Origin: Echinostoma caproni
Lineage: Eukaryota; Platyhelminthes; Trematoda; Plagiorchiida; Echinostomatidae
DNA length: 34,457 nucleotides
Reading direction: 5' to 3'
Assembly (NCBI GenBank): GCA_900618425.1
Contig: UZAN01040864.1
Location: 34,075 to 68,531, forward strand
Under the pieces are notes generated by a model. The model saw nothing but the letters and a program-made list of their open reading frames with translations. It was not told where the DNA came from and searched no databases. A program made the translations under genes and the position numbers. Below are positions 21,900 through 32,390 of this stretch, piece after piece; position 1 is the stretch's first letter; every line of letters begins with the position of its first letter.

Positions 21900-24800
21900 T
21901 TGGACGTGAAGATGGATGCAACCTCCAGTCAAATGTGTTCAAGAAAGAGCAAAAGATGCCGCCGTTTTCACATGAAAATGTAAAAAGCAGACATAGAAAT
22001 AATCACAGTAAGAGCAGTGCAAAGAAACATCAATAAAATAAGCATTCTTCCAGTTTGACTAGTAGAATATTCATGGTTTCTCAACTAATTCGGATTACGT
22101 TTTTTTATTTGTGAATATAACCAGCCTAGTGCTGATTACAGAAATCCTGTTGTCCATATTTATTCTTTGGTGTACTAAATTTTCTTTTTATGCCCAATCG
22201 TTGCTAAAAGCTCTTCAGTGCATTATTAGGCGTGTCGCTAAGAATAGTTTTAAATGACAAGGGACCATGTTATTATAAAAAGTGAAGTATGCCAGTATTG
22301 TTAATTCTTCAGCAATGGATTTTGTACTGTGACCAAATAAAGTGTTCAACGCTTTTTTCTGCCACAAAACGCGGTTCAGTTACATTTTTCTCAGGATTCC
22401 TTGACGAAGGCCTTAGTTTTCATTGAAAATATCCTTTTTGCTGTCTTCCATCTACCAAAAGTGTTTCCACTAACTGTTTGCATACTGCACGCTTGACAAA
22501 GGCGTACTCGGATGCGTGGTGACGGCTTAATACCGAATACGGCGATTATTAATGAAAACGACTATCTACTAATGTTTTGGTATGATAAAGTTTGTGATTC
22601 GTTGGAATAAGAAAGACTAACTGGTAGACACTTTACAAACGACCGGTGTTTGATTTATGTTTTTGTCTTATTTGTCATTTGACGCTTTCTGAAAATACAG
22701 TAAAAAGGTAATTTTTTAAAACAGTGCAGTTGAAATGACTCTTCCATAACACTGAATGTTACTTTTTTTGAATTGAATTTCTTTACATTCCAAAGAGGAC
22801 GAGTTTGGAAATTTATCAGTGTATACAATATTGGTGGTTGATGGTTCCATGTTCTTTATTCAGCATCCACTTTCATTTAGTTTGTCCTACGGAGTCTATT
22901 CCGTTTTTCCATTTTCGCACCATTTCCTGCGCACATAAAGGAATTCCTTATTTACCTTGTTCTATCTTAAAACTATGTCATTGGCACAAATTTGCGGAAT
23001 CATTTTGATAATAGTAATGAGGACCATCTTTCACAAGCGGAATATGTCATTCTCGTTTCTGAAGTGCCTCAAAATGATGGACTGTTTGGTGAACAATTAG
23101 CGCTTCGATGCTCTGACCGATGCTCTGACCTTAACTTTCAAATATATCAATATACAGAAAACAGGTTATCATCATAACTTTCTTCCTTGATTGCATAAAA
23201 AGTATAAAACCAGTGCTTTCAATATAAATTAAGGTGGCTAGATGGGAACATCATGACAATAACAACATGAATCTTAAATTCGGCAAAAAAGCTTTAAAAT
23301 GAGATTTCTTATGAAATACCAAACATCTTAAGCATCTTACTTAGGTGAATAAACTAATGTTTACTTCATTTCAAAAGATGTTATTGAGTATTATTTGGAG
23401 AAAAACCATTTATCTTATTGTTGGTGTCCCCGGAATGGATACCGTATGGTCCTCTGTGAAAACGTCAGTTGATTTCGGCAAAAGAGATAATTAGTAATGT
23501 ACCTCTTTTTTCTCCCTCCATTTTCCTAGATCAACACACAGAAAAAGAAAATTCACGTCTGATATGCAAGATTTGACGAAATGCGGTGTCGGTTAGAAGC
23601 AGACGGTGCATGAAGTATCGCATCGCATGCACATGGTCATTAACACACCGTACATCCACTCCAGTTGGATATTGTTCTGCAGGGTCCTTCAGAAGACTTT
23701 GGGGCCAAATAATTGACCACAAATCAAGATACGCATCTCGCAGAGATGAGAGCGATAGGACTAAGTTTGATTCCAGTGTACTGGAATATATTTCTCTAGT
23801 TTTTATTGAAGAAATTAACACGGGAACATGTTAAGCTGTTCTCGTGTATCAACATGATGGCTACGGATAGCTACGCAGTAAAATGGTAATTGTAATTTTG
23901 ATGAAATTCTCTGGGCATGGTTCAATTTAGGTTCAAACCGGTTCAAACTGGGCTTGGTAAGTTTAGCTAAACCAGCTGTATCAGGTTACAACACCAGAAT
24001 TATTGCGAGTTATTACTATAAATAACCTACACCTTGGGTCAATATTTAATGAATTGAAACAGAACTTGAATAGTCATTTGGATGTTTGCTGAATACACAA
24101 GAATTTTATTGTTATCTATAAATCCTAATCATTTTGTTCATATCCCAAGAATTTGACAGCAAACCAGCCTTTTTCTTGTAGTGTGACTGTTATAGTTTGG
24201 AGGTTTCGTTCAATAGTTTGTTATGAAACTTTCATCTTAATTATCGCTTTTACCCCTGATGCATGGATGACAAAGTTTCAGGGGGAATCTACTACCTAGA
24301 ATATCTTTCTGAGTTGATTATTTTTCGTATTCAATACATTTTGCCTTATTCTTAGTTTCTCTCGCATCATATGTCATATGATAGTGGATCCAAATCTGTT
24401 GTTCGGATTACTCATTAAAATGGACTGCCGCTGATAATTTACATCCATTCTGGATTTTCATAATTACCTTTTAGTGAACAATACTCGATATTGCATGCTG
24501 CTGACGTTTGGACATCTTTTGTCATCTTTCATTGTCATTGCGAGTAGTGTGAGCATATGGTTACCACCGACTCGATATCCCGCCAGGGTGGAATACATCA
24601 ATCTGTCACTGGTCATTTATACATAAAAGAGGATTTTATTTTTCAAACATTAAATCACCTGTACGGCGTGGATTCTCATGCAAATAGAAAATGCAAAATG
24701 CGCGACGGATGGCAGCCTTCAGTCATTCATTTCCAGTAAAAATAACTTTTCTTGCGGAGGCCAGCGCGAACATATGATCAGTATTTGTGGATTAATGGAA

Positions 24801-26430
24801 TTGACCTTCATCTCGAGTTCCCCCATTCATCAAAATATTTTGGCTCTGTGTGATCAGGATTCTTGGTCAAATCTTGATAATGACATTTCACTCACGAAAG
24901 TTGGTTTCTTTACTCTAGGGAACACATGAAGAGTCGTGGTCAACCATATCAGCACCTTTCAGAGCGGTAAGTCAGGGGCTGTATTTTGAGATTTCACGAA
25001 ATAGTTTTTGTTATCCTTGGTTTTCTTGATTGAAACGGAGTTTTAATACACATATTTACAAACCCCCTTCTTATTTCTAATATGACATTATTTATTTCAG
25101 CAACTTATTTATACCTTTTCTACTCCCCTAATAGGTAACACACTTCCCAATATTGAGCGAGAATTTATTGATAATATCACCAACAGTTTATAAATTTTGT
25201 CTGCCAGAAGTAGCTCTCTTGGTCTATTTCCTTCATAACTGGGGACTCTTGTATCTACTTATGATCATTATCTGGTACTTACTAGATCCAAAATCTAGAA
25301 TAATTTGATTTGCGCATCACACTCAAAATGATCCTGTGTATATTGTTTGCTTCTTCCTTTACTTCGAGTCGTTATCTTGAAGTATTTTCACCAAAACACT
25401 CAGATCATTATTTAACATGTTTTGCGATACAGATAATCTTCGTTGGCAGTGGTGGAAAACACCTCCAGACTACAATCTCTAGGGAGATAGGAGTACAATT
25501 ACGAGCGAGAACCAGGCATATATGCGGGATTTTCGAAAGAGACGACCTGAAAGTCACACATACTGAATCACTGATATTCACCGATGCTTTTAAATGGCGA
25601 TGGTCTCCTCGACTCAGAACTGTGTGCATACGAAGAGATTCGGTAGTTTCAAGTCATTCAAATCAACAATTGCTACTGTTCCACACACAACTTGCCACTG
25701 TGCATTCTTAACCACAGTACACTTGTCCTGCTCTGCCCCCGTGTTCAATCCCCAAATGGTGGTCTATAACAGTTGCTTTCATACCAGCAAGCCACAAGTC
25801 CTTCATTTTTTCTAGGCAATATCACCTCGTTGTACGAAATTCATCCACATCAGCGATTCTCGTGATTAGTCCATCAAAAATGCCCCACACGACAATTTAG
25901 CAGTTCGCTCAAAAAACAAATATATCAACTATCAACTCAGCAAATTATCTGATTCGTCATACTGTTAATTCGCAAAAAAGGGCAATAAGTCTGTTAGATA
26001 GTTTTTCTTCATTATTGCTTCCCTTTTCACTCTGTCAATCCATCATCTCTTTTTCGAAAAACTGAAAGGAGTGGTTCAATCCAGAGTCCAATTGTGTGCT
26101 TGATGGACCATTTTTCGGAACGTGAGTACCACAACAAANNNNCCCTAACAAATAACTCGGAAGTCATGCGGAGTGCTGTTCACCCACTCTTTCTTAGTTC
26201 AAACTATAGTCTTCAACCTCGTTATACTCTGTCCGCGTTTGCTAACGATTTCGCCTCATGCCAAGATAACACGTAACACTAATATCTTAATAAACGTTCT
26301 GATAATCATGAGAGATTAGTACTACAGTTGATTCTACCTATCCTACATTAAAGCTGGCCACGATTCACATGACAACCACCCCACCTATTCTGTTAAACAA
26401 ACAGATCCAAAGATTCAATCTCGTCTATAC
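21900..26430. other. Stretch without a supported gene
   Basis: Three frames stand out only by length: 25310-25711 plus (133 codons), 23531-23821 minus (96 codons) and its plus-strand shadow. The 23.5-23.8 kb block is less AT-rich than its surroundings, and a good polypyrimidine-AG (TTTTCCTAG) ends at 23530 on the plus strand. Stops close all three plus frames quickly after it, so no exon is called. A 12-nt tandem duplication GATGCTCTGACC lies at 23107-23130. A four-N gap is at 26139-26142. Confidence 0.5.
26139..26142. other. Assembly gap (N)
   Basis: Four N, about 290 nt left of the fold-back element. Confidence 0.99.
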
Positions 26431-26610
26431 CTTTTCAACTTCAAATGAATCCAAACGATCGCATTCCACTGGGAACTCCAGAAGATTATTGGTGTTTCGG
26501 CCATCAAACGTCACCGATTGAACCGGATCTGTCTAAACCCCGTCCAGTCCGAATGAACTAACTTCTCCGAAAACAAACGAAAGTACTTTTTGAGTGAGTT
26601 ACCGAGGGAT
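26431..26610 (+). repeat. Left arm of long inverted repeat
   Basis: Starts CTTTTCAACTTCAAATG and ends GAGTTACCGAGGGA. It pairs with 27128-27327. Confidence 0.85.
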
Positions 26611-26612
26611 GT

Positions 26613-26638
26613 AACATCGATTCCTTTGAAACAAGTGA
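26613..26638 (+). repeat. Left half of nested perfect inverted repeat
   Basis: 26 nt beginning TAACATCGATTCC. Its exact reverse complement lies at 26825-26850, enclosing 186 nt. Confidence 0.9.
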
Positions 26639-26824
26639 CATTGCCTACTTATTTCTGGAATTGAAATGCACACTTGACAAAATACTCATCATTTATGAGC
26701 TGATGGGTGTGACTATTACAGTCAGCTTTTTCCTTCGAATCACTCATCACACAGATCAAAGATGAATCCTTCGTCAGCAGTGAAAAAAATCCAAGTGTTG
26801 GTGATTAGACGATTAAAGCAATCG

Positions 26825-26850
26825 CACTTGTTTCAAAGGAATCGATGTTA
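26825..26850 (-). repeat. Right half of nested perfect inverted repeat
   Basis: Exact reverse complement of 26613-26638. Confidence 0.9.
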
Positions 26851-27127
26851 TTTGAGGGAATCACAGCCCCACTGAAATTTACTCACTAGGATATTGAGGG
26901 CTTAGACCGAATCCATTCATGCAATGATTCATCTCCACATTCACGTCTGGGCATGGTGACCGACTTATCGATCCATCTTGACGTGACTCGCTTCCTTACC
27001 CGACCGATAGAGGTCAATAAACGCCGGGTTCGCTTATTCCGATCACGGACATAACGTTCCTGGGTGGAACGGCAAGGGGAGGGAGGGGAGGATGACAGCC
27101 CACCTCACCAGACAGAAACTTTCATCC

Positions 27128-27327
27128 TCCCTCGGTAACTCACTCAAAAAGTACTTTCGTTTGTTTTCGGAGAAGTTAGTTCATTCGGACTGGACGGGGT
27201 TTAGACAGATCCGGTCCAATCGGTGACGTTTGATGGCCGAAACACCAATAATCTTGTGGAGTTCCCAGTGGAATGCGATCGTTTGGATTCATTTGAAGTT
27301 ACAACGGATTCACTTGAAGTTGAAAAG
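27128..27327 (-). repeat. Right arm of long inverted repeat
   Basis: Starts TCCCTCGGTAACTC and ends GAAGTTGAAAAG. Near the outer end a block GGATTCATTTGAAGTTACAAC is followed by its near-copy GGATTCACTTGAAGTTG. The left arm has this block only once. Confidence 0.85.
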
Positions 27328-27539
27328 AAATAGTCGCATCCATCTTTTTCAGTGAACTTGCGGTTCGCGGTAGGTTGGAAGTACTGAACGCCGGCTGTCG
27401 ACCACAGTGAGAGAGCATTTTCGAAATCACTTGTCATTTCGAGGCTAAAATCTTCTAGCAAGCGCCGTGCGCGGCACTTTCTGGATACCAGACACCGCAT
27501 TGATAAAAACAAGGCTTTCCGTGTTATTTATAGTGTCAA

Positions 27540-27558
27540 CTCCGAACGACGTTCGGAG
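27540..27558. repeat. Perfect 19-nt palindrome
   Basis: CTCCGAACG and CGTTCGGAG are separated by a single A. It lies about 80 nt beyond the hammerhead relic that follows the minus-strand PLE, so it may belong to that element's 3' region. Confidence 0.8.
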
Positions 27559-27635
27559 AGTATCGAAAAATCGATGCGCCATGTGATATGTTTTATATAA
27601 GTTTTAATTTTGAAAACAGAGATATCAGTACAAGT

Positions 27636-27690
27636 GAAAATGAGCTGACGTTTCGGTTACCATGGCTAACCTTGATCAAAGCGATTTTAC
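27636..27690 (-). ncRNA. Hammerhead relic behind the minus-strand PLE
   Basis: On the minus strand, TTGATCAAG stands where CTGATGAG is expected. It is followed by a hairpin GGTTA...TAACC, then CGAAACGTC. The last block gives GAAA plus a helix III of only two pairs (AC/GU) with no loop and a cut site after GTC. Flanking bases can form helix I (GCT/AGC, a small internal loop, then AAAAT/ATTTT). The first core block carries G8-to-C and an extra base, so it is a relic. Its place, 36 nt downstream of the last PLE stop, matches hammerheads reported in PLE terminal regions. Confidence 0.5.
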
Positions 27691-27725
27691 AGTCGAATGA
27701 GTCCTGAACAGTTTGCGAACTAAAC

Positions 27726-28402
27726 TCACACACTGTGTGTACTTGTATGTGTGTCCATATCTGTGTTAACTTCACCGATCCGGATCGGGCGTTGGGCACA
27801 TCCGTTTATGCAATGTTTGTCTGTGGGATCGGGGTTATCTGAGGTTAAACCAGCGTTAGGACGAGTGCTGGCAAGTGACGTTAACACTGTCCAGATGCCC
27901 AAAACCCCTGCCCGTCGTTTCAGTTTATATAATCACGATGGGCACTAATTGCCAAAACCTCGGCGTATAGACGCTCGGTGTTTCTTCGAAATCCTCGTTG
28001 GAGAATTTGCGTGTTTTCATAGTCGGTATGGTGTCCCTCGGCACTGGCAGGAAGTGCGATTGCCGAATCTCGTTCGAGTTTGTTGAACTGCGTGGCATTA
28101 GATGGTCTCGATTTTTCATTTCTTTGACGTTCGGTGATTCTCACCCTAAGCTGTCTGTATGTTTGTCCAATATATTCTGCTGGGCAATCCTTGCATCTGA
28201 TTTTGTAAATTCACTTGCTTTGTTTCTGCATCTGAATTGGATCTTTGACTCTGGACAGCTTGTGTTGCAGTGTCTTGTCTGTCCGGAAGAAAACCACCAC
28301 CTTCCGAGTTATCCCCAAAATTCCATCTCCAAGGTTGCTTAGGTGTTCCGAAGCGGTTGTCGTTAGGCGTTTAAAGCCTGCCCTATGCATACCAAAGTCC
28401 AT
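27726..28402 (-). pseudogene. Penelope-like element ORF, GIY-YIG endonuclease end
   Basis: On the minus strand the frame from 28402 runs through FFRTDKTLQHKLSRVKDP to an in-frame TGA. It then continues IYKIRCKDCPAEYIGQTYRQL and RVRITERQ, a clear GIY-YIG endonuclease start (Y-I pair, Cys-rich KDC linker, YIGQT, Arg and Glu positions). The domain continues through EGHHTDYENTQIL to AHRDYIN and a stop near 27920. In another frame a C-terminal tail ends at a TGA at 27726-27728. In PLEs this nuclease follows the reverse transcriptase and nicks target DNA. The RT is missing: the recognisable part stops about 100 nt before the Tigger-like element. At least one stop and one frame change make it dead. 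It is followed by a hammerhead relic. Confidence 0.85.
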
Positions 28403-28508
28403 TGAGATGCGATTACTGTTACCATGCCAACCCCTTTACCTTTCCATCCTCTCATTTCAGTCGTTTCTCTGCCTCATCATTGACACAGTATGTTTCTCAG
28501 TTCTATAT

Positions 28509-28590
28509 GACAGTCAATCTCCTGCTATGTCGTACCCCACGGGAATCCGAAAAAGTGGGAAAATTCCGGGAACTGCGACATAGCAGGATA
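28509..28590 (+). repeat. Left terminal inverted repeat of the Tigger-like element
   Basis: Begins ACAGTCAATCTCCTGCTATG. It contains a local inverted repeat of its own: TCCTGCTATGTCG with CGACATAGCAGGA. Confidence 0.8.
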
Positions 28591-29220
28591 AACAGTAGTA
28601 GATTTCTTGGACTCAGAAACTGTCTTTCCTTTAAGTCTTAATTTTCTTTCTGGGAGCTGCCTCTAATACATAGCTGTTTTATCTACACTGAAAATATCAC
28701 AGTTAGCATATTTATGTATCAACTGCGGTAACCCCGCTCGAAACTCGTACACTGCATCACGTTGTACCGCTAAACCTTCCTCACAGATCTATAAAGTACT
28801 GCACATGAGTGGCTTGTTTCTTACTTTGTACGATTAAATACCATAGCTGTCTGAACAAGAGCGAAACCAACCTTTGGAAGCCTTGAAGTCATTCTGATAC
28901 AATCTTTGTTCTAGCTGGATTGCCTTCTTACGTACGATGCTCTCCACCATTGGGAACTCTCCGTACTTTTCCCTCATAGCAGTAAAGCAAACCAAAGTTG
29001 CCTTATTCACTGCCTTGAATCTTTCATTGGTTTTCAGGTGGCATCTTTCCTCAGATGCTCTAGCGTTCAAAAATTATCCGATAGTGGTTCGATGGGATAT
29101 AACATTGCGGACGGTTTTTCGTGAAATTTCAAGTGATTTCGCTACGAGCTCTGAGTTGCACCTGGCTGTTTCAGCATTTCCAACACATTCTGCTTCTCTC
29201 TGATCGATAGGCACTTGCAC
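28590..29220 (-). pseudogene. Tigger/CENP-B-like transposase remnant
   Basis: On the minus strand, LSIREKQNVLEMLKQPGA is the first helix-turn-helix of CENP-B/pogo proteins. It is completed after a frame change by ELVAKSLEISRKTVRNVI. The second DNA-binding domain (Tc5-type) follows at 29070-28834: KATLVCFTAMREKYGEFP, then KKAIQLEQ, then FKASKGWFRS. Further on, LPQLIHKYANCDIFSVDKT corresponds to the start of the DDE catalytic core, where families of this type read DET (here DKT). An in-frame TAG, then RQLPERKLRLKG, lead straight into the left terminal repeat. The second and third catalytic acidic residues are missing. At least two stops and two frame changes are present. Confidence 0.8.
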
Positions 29221-29469
29221 ATTTTGACGTCAAATGACACTGTCTCCGATCACTTACATCGGTGTGACTTCCTCGCAAGGATTATCCAATCAGTGAACAG
29301 TGCCATGAACGCGTCACATCAGGTGAAACGCCATTTCAGGGTGGTTGTTCAACGGTCGTCCCGACCATCGGTCAACGACCAAGTGAATATGTACAAGGAA
29401 CTGCGACATATTGAGGGGTGCGACATCGCATAATCAGAAACTACGTTATTATTGGTTTTATTGGTTTAC

Positions 29470-29541
29470 ATTTTCGAAAAAGTGGGAAGATATTGGAAAA
29501 TGCGACTTCTCAGGGGATGTGACAGAGCAGGAGATTGACTG
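29470..29541 (-). repeat. Right terminal inverted repeat of the Tigger-like element
   Basis: Ends AGCAGGAGATTGACTGT, the complement of the left end, with the shared internal block CGAAAAAGTGGGA at its inner side. Confidence 0.8.
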
Positions 29542-31210
29542 TAATCAACTACTTTTAACCCACTTAATTGATCAATATTCTACTTCTTTGCCTTGCTTCG
29601 TCCGTTCTTATTCATTTCTGATTGTATCTTTTCGGTATTACGTATTTATTTCCCACTCTGTCCTCCACGGTTGAAGGATTTTCACTACGTAACTGTTTCT
29701 ATGCTAGAATCCTCTTTTCATGAATCTGTGTAATCATTATCTCCCACTCCTCCTCGATCACTCATCGCAAAACGACTTTGGTAATAACTCAAAAACCCAT
29801 ATCTTTCCATTTAAACCCATGTAATTGTGTAAATATCCATATATAGTATTCTTCGTGTGACACTACGACCTATTTAATGTTAGTAGACAGCTAATTAAGA
29901 GCACACGAAACTGATGACTGATATCGATACTGTTCATATAACGTTACGTGTTTTATTCAAAGAGATCAAAGAGAAAGGATATTTCCTAAATTTTACCGGA
30001 ATTACCGCTTTCTTATTAGACCATCGTATTATGCATAACTGTTAGAACTTCTCAGATCATACATTTTATTTCTATCAAGCTATGATGTTACAGGTAACTG
30101 GATTATGTTGCACTCCAGTTTGCCGTTAAATAACTTGACTTCAAGCCAGCTTAGGTCTGTTGCATGGTATATGTCATCTGCCTTTCAGATTGGTAGAAGC
30201 AAGAAATATGATGTATGTCAATCGGTGAGTTTTCACTGCTTCGGGTGTTGTCAACTATCAGTCTTGTATTAGCCATCTATCTCGAAATGAGTAGTTATGC
30301 GATGTGAGAGAAGTGTGCTGTAAAATGCCTCAGAGACTGTACACACATACACACACACACACAAGTTGCTCACTGACCTTTCCGATGGCTGATCTCCCTG
30401 AAAACACCCACCTCGTCCCTATTACTTCCCTAATAAGATGAGATTATATCAAATCTGTAAAATACTTTAATGATCGGTCTTCCTATGGAAAACTGCAAAG
30501 CTATCATGGAATTCCATCTGAAACTGGTTATTTCATCTTTTCTGCAACCATTTCATTCTAATTATTTTGCTGTCTGATCCATAGTAAATGAGTGACTTGA
30601 AGTTCTGTGTCAGTGTAGAAGCTTACAAGCACCGTAGTAGTGGGTATATAACTGTCTGAAATAGATCATCCTTCTAGTTTACGGGAGTTCCGAAGTATGA
30701 CATAATGTGCTCTGCTCTCTTTTAAAATAAGCACTATCCAGACAAATCAAATCGTGTGCAATTATTATTCAGGTGGATAGCTGTCCTACTGTTTGATCGA
30801 CGTGTGAGCTTTCGCATATGCATCTGAGGCAGTACGCAAGCATTGACGAGGTCATGAATAGATTGTCGATGTTGACCTTATCAATATTTCTGTTTGCGAT
30901 AGACACGTTTCCGACGTTCCCTATCAAGGCCAAACAGCACATCCGAATTAAAGTACATCGGGTACGCTGGCTAAGCTGCTGGCGGGTCGGATCAACGAGA
31001 AGTATGGCGTGAGCGTATTAAGTTTGTCATAGGGCTTCCAATAAACCCGGACGCCGCATCAAAGTTCAAAGTTTTATTATGGGAATAACTAAAAAGCTAA
31101 TGCTTTTCTTGTCCTATAGGTGCGTGTTGTGGTTAAAAGATAATGATGCATACGATTTCATGTGCAAAAATATCACATGATACGGGCTTCTTCCTTTGCT
31201 GTACGCAGCT
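29542..31210. other. Stretch without a supported gene
   Basis: Only short frames occur here. There is an AC-type microsatellite at 30341-30363. The last 200 nt, up to 31210, probably belong to the 3' untranslated end of the minus-strand LINE that begins at 31211, but I cannot define its limit. Confidence 0.5.
30341..30363. repeat. (AC)n microsatellite
   Basis: About eleven AC units with one interruption (CATAC). Confidence 0.85.
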
Positions 31211-31393
31211 TCACTCATGTTGGAATGTAGGAAATACTAATGCTTTATCAAGTCTCAGGTTGCAAGGTTCAACGCTTGGCGCACAGACTACGTGGGGTGG
31301 GAGAGAGTTCCAGACCGAACACACTCTGACTGCGTATGACTGACGCCGGCATTTCAATCGGTATTTTGAGACCATTAGATTGAACAGATGTCC
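31211..31393 (-). pseudogene. CR1-like LINE ORF2 C-terminal fragment
   Basis: On the minus strand the frame reads GHLFNLMVSKYRLKCRRQSY, then AVRVCSVWNSLPPHVVCAPS, then a short Leu-Arg-rich end and stop. The phrase F/Y-A-V-R-x-C-x-V-W-N-S-L-P is the standard extreme C-terminus of CR1/jockey-type LINE polyproteins. A TGA directly upstream (31394-31396) interrupts the frame. The next open piece (31548-31757 minus) could be older LINE sequence, but I do not recognise it. This is a 5'-truncated dead copy, in the opposite orientation to the LINE fragments at 10.5 and 34.0 kb. Confidence 0.75.
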
Positions 31394-31399
31394 TCAGAG

Positions 31400-32387
31400 A
31401 TGAAGGTTGGGTGATAATTTTAGCAGTAGTATGAACTGATGCGTTTAGAATCGATCGTCTTCAACGGACGGTTAGCCCGGTCGTCTGTTGATCAAGAAGC
31501 AATTTGCTAGGTAAACATGTCATGTGATAGGGACAACGAAAAGAAGATCAACCTTTACTTATAGTCGGTGCTATCGATATTCTACTATATAATCCATTTC
31601 TAGTACTGCCCGACGATATCCAGAATGCAGCGCACTGATCTTTGACAACATTTATGGGTTCTCGAACAATCTTTTCGTACACGTATACTTCCACTCGAAT
31701 CAAATCATTACGGGTGGGTGGTTGGTGGATTTTACAATGCTCTCGTTGAAACCGCACCCGTCTGTTGGCCGAGCTACGTTTTAGTTCACTCTATCTTGGA
31801 ATTTATTTCTCGGTTTCCACTATGTTCTCTCAAACTTCGTATCCCAGGAATTTATTACTAAGATTAAAGGAAAATGAATATTGTTCTGTTATCCAACTCA
31901 AACATTCGTCCTGTGAAGATGACTGTTCTCTCATTGGTCAGTTTCAAAATTTTCCCGCTGTGTAGAAGTTGGCTGATCTCACTGATTTATCAACTTATCG
32001 CCTGCACGCAAACACGTGCGTGATATGCATCTCGGCATCGTGGTTAAAATAAAACAGAGGAATTACTGGTCAACGTAACTGGTCTAACAAGTTTTCAAAA
32101 TGACAGGCCGGAGGTGGCGTGAAAACCTACACCAACTAGGGTTAGTGCGGCAAGTCCGAAATGGTATTTGTCTTCTCTAACGGTATTGACTGCCTAACTG
32201 TTTCATAACGACTTAGGATTTCCTCTTTTCGGAGCACAATTATTATCAATCTCTAAATGGCCCATTCTTGTTCACAAATCGAAATCAGCTCGTCCTAAAA
32301 TGCATGTGTTCCTTCGACTATTCTCTTAGTTAATGCTAATTTAATTTTAATTGTCGTTGACTTTAATCAGACCTCGTTACAACTAAG
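31400..32387. other. Stretch without a clearly supported gene
   Basis: Possible upstream remains of the minus-strand LINE lie at 31400-31757 but show no clear RT motif. The frame at 31765-31965 has no recognisable domain. The rest is AT-rich. Confidence 0.45.
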
Positions 32388-32390
32388 ACA

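Larger units (their letters stand above)
26431..27327. mobile_element. Fold-back (long inverted repeat) element
   Basis: The left arm (26431-26610, 180 nt) is the near-exact reverse complement of the right arm (27128-27327, about 200 nt). I count only two substitutions plus a 21-nt duplication in the right arm. The arms enclose a 517-nt spacer with a second, perfect 26-nt inverted repeat and a G-rich tract (27076-27091). Such symmetry is typical of fold-back or MITE-like DNA elements, but could also arise when two inverted copies of any repeat are conserved by gene conversion. No transposase is encoded between the arms. No clear target duplication was found at the outer edges, so the ends are approximate. 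Confidence 0.75.
28509..29541 (-). mobile_element. Internally deleted pogo/Tigger-type DNA transposon
   Basis: The ends are inverted repeats: the left starts ACAGTCAATCTCCTGCT (28509) and the right ends with its complement (29541). A weaker match continues through CCCACTTTTTCG-type blocks for roughly 70 nt. A subterminal repeat GGAACTGCGACATA occurs at 28569-28582 and 29397-29410. Between them, on the minus strand, lies a broken Tigger-like transposase. The flanking bases are GA on the left and TA on the right, so the TA duplication expected for this superfamily is only half visible. The length (1.03 kb) is well under a full Tigger, and the C-terminal part of the catalytic domain is gone. It is therefore a non-autonomous derivative. 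Confidence 0.8.

Noticed and set aside
23531..23821. Minus-strand 96-codon frame in a less AT-rich block, with a strong acceptor-like site at 23530 on the other strand
   Set aside because: The acceptor is on the plus strand, where stops close all three frames within about 70 nt (one already after 10 codons), and the minus frame lacks a clear acceptor and donor pair.
25310..25711. 133-codon plus-strand ORF
   Set aside because: No recognisable domain, a 73-codon frame on the opposite strand, and no splice or start context that sets it apart from chance.
25725..25765. Possible B box (GTGTTCAATCCCC) of another SINE
   Set aside because: It deviates at key positions and no A box or ribozyme is found at the right distance.
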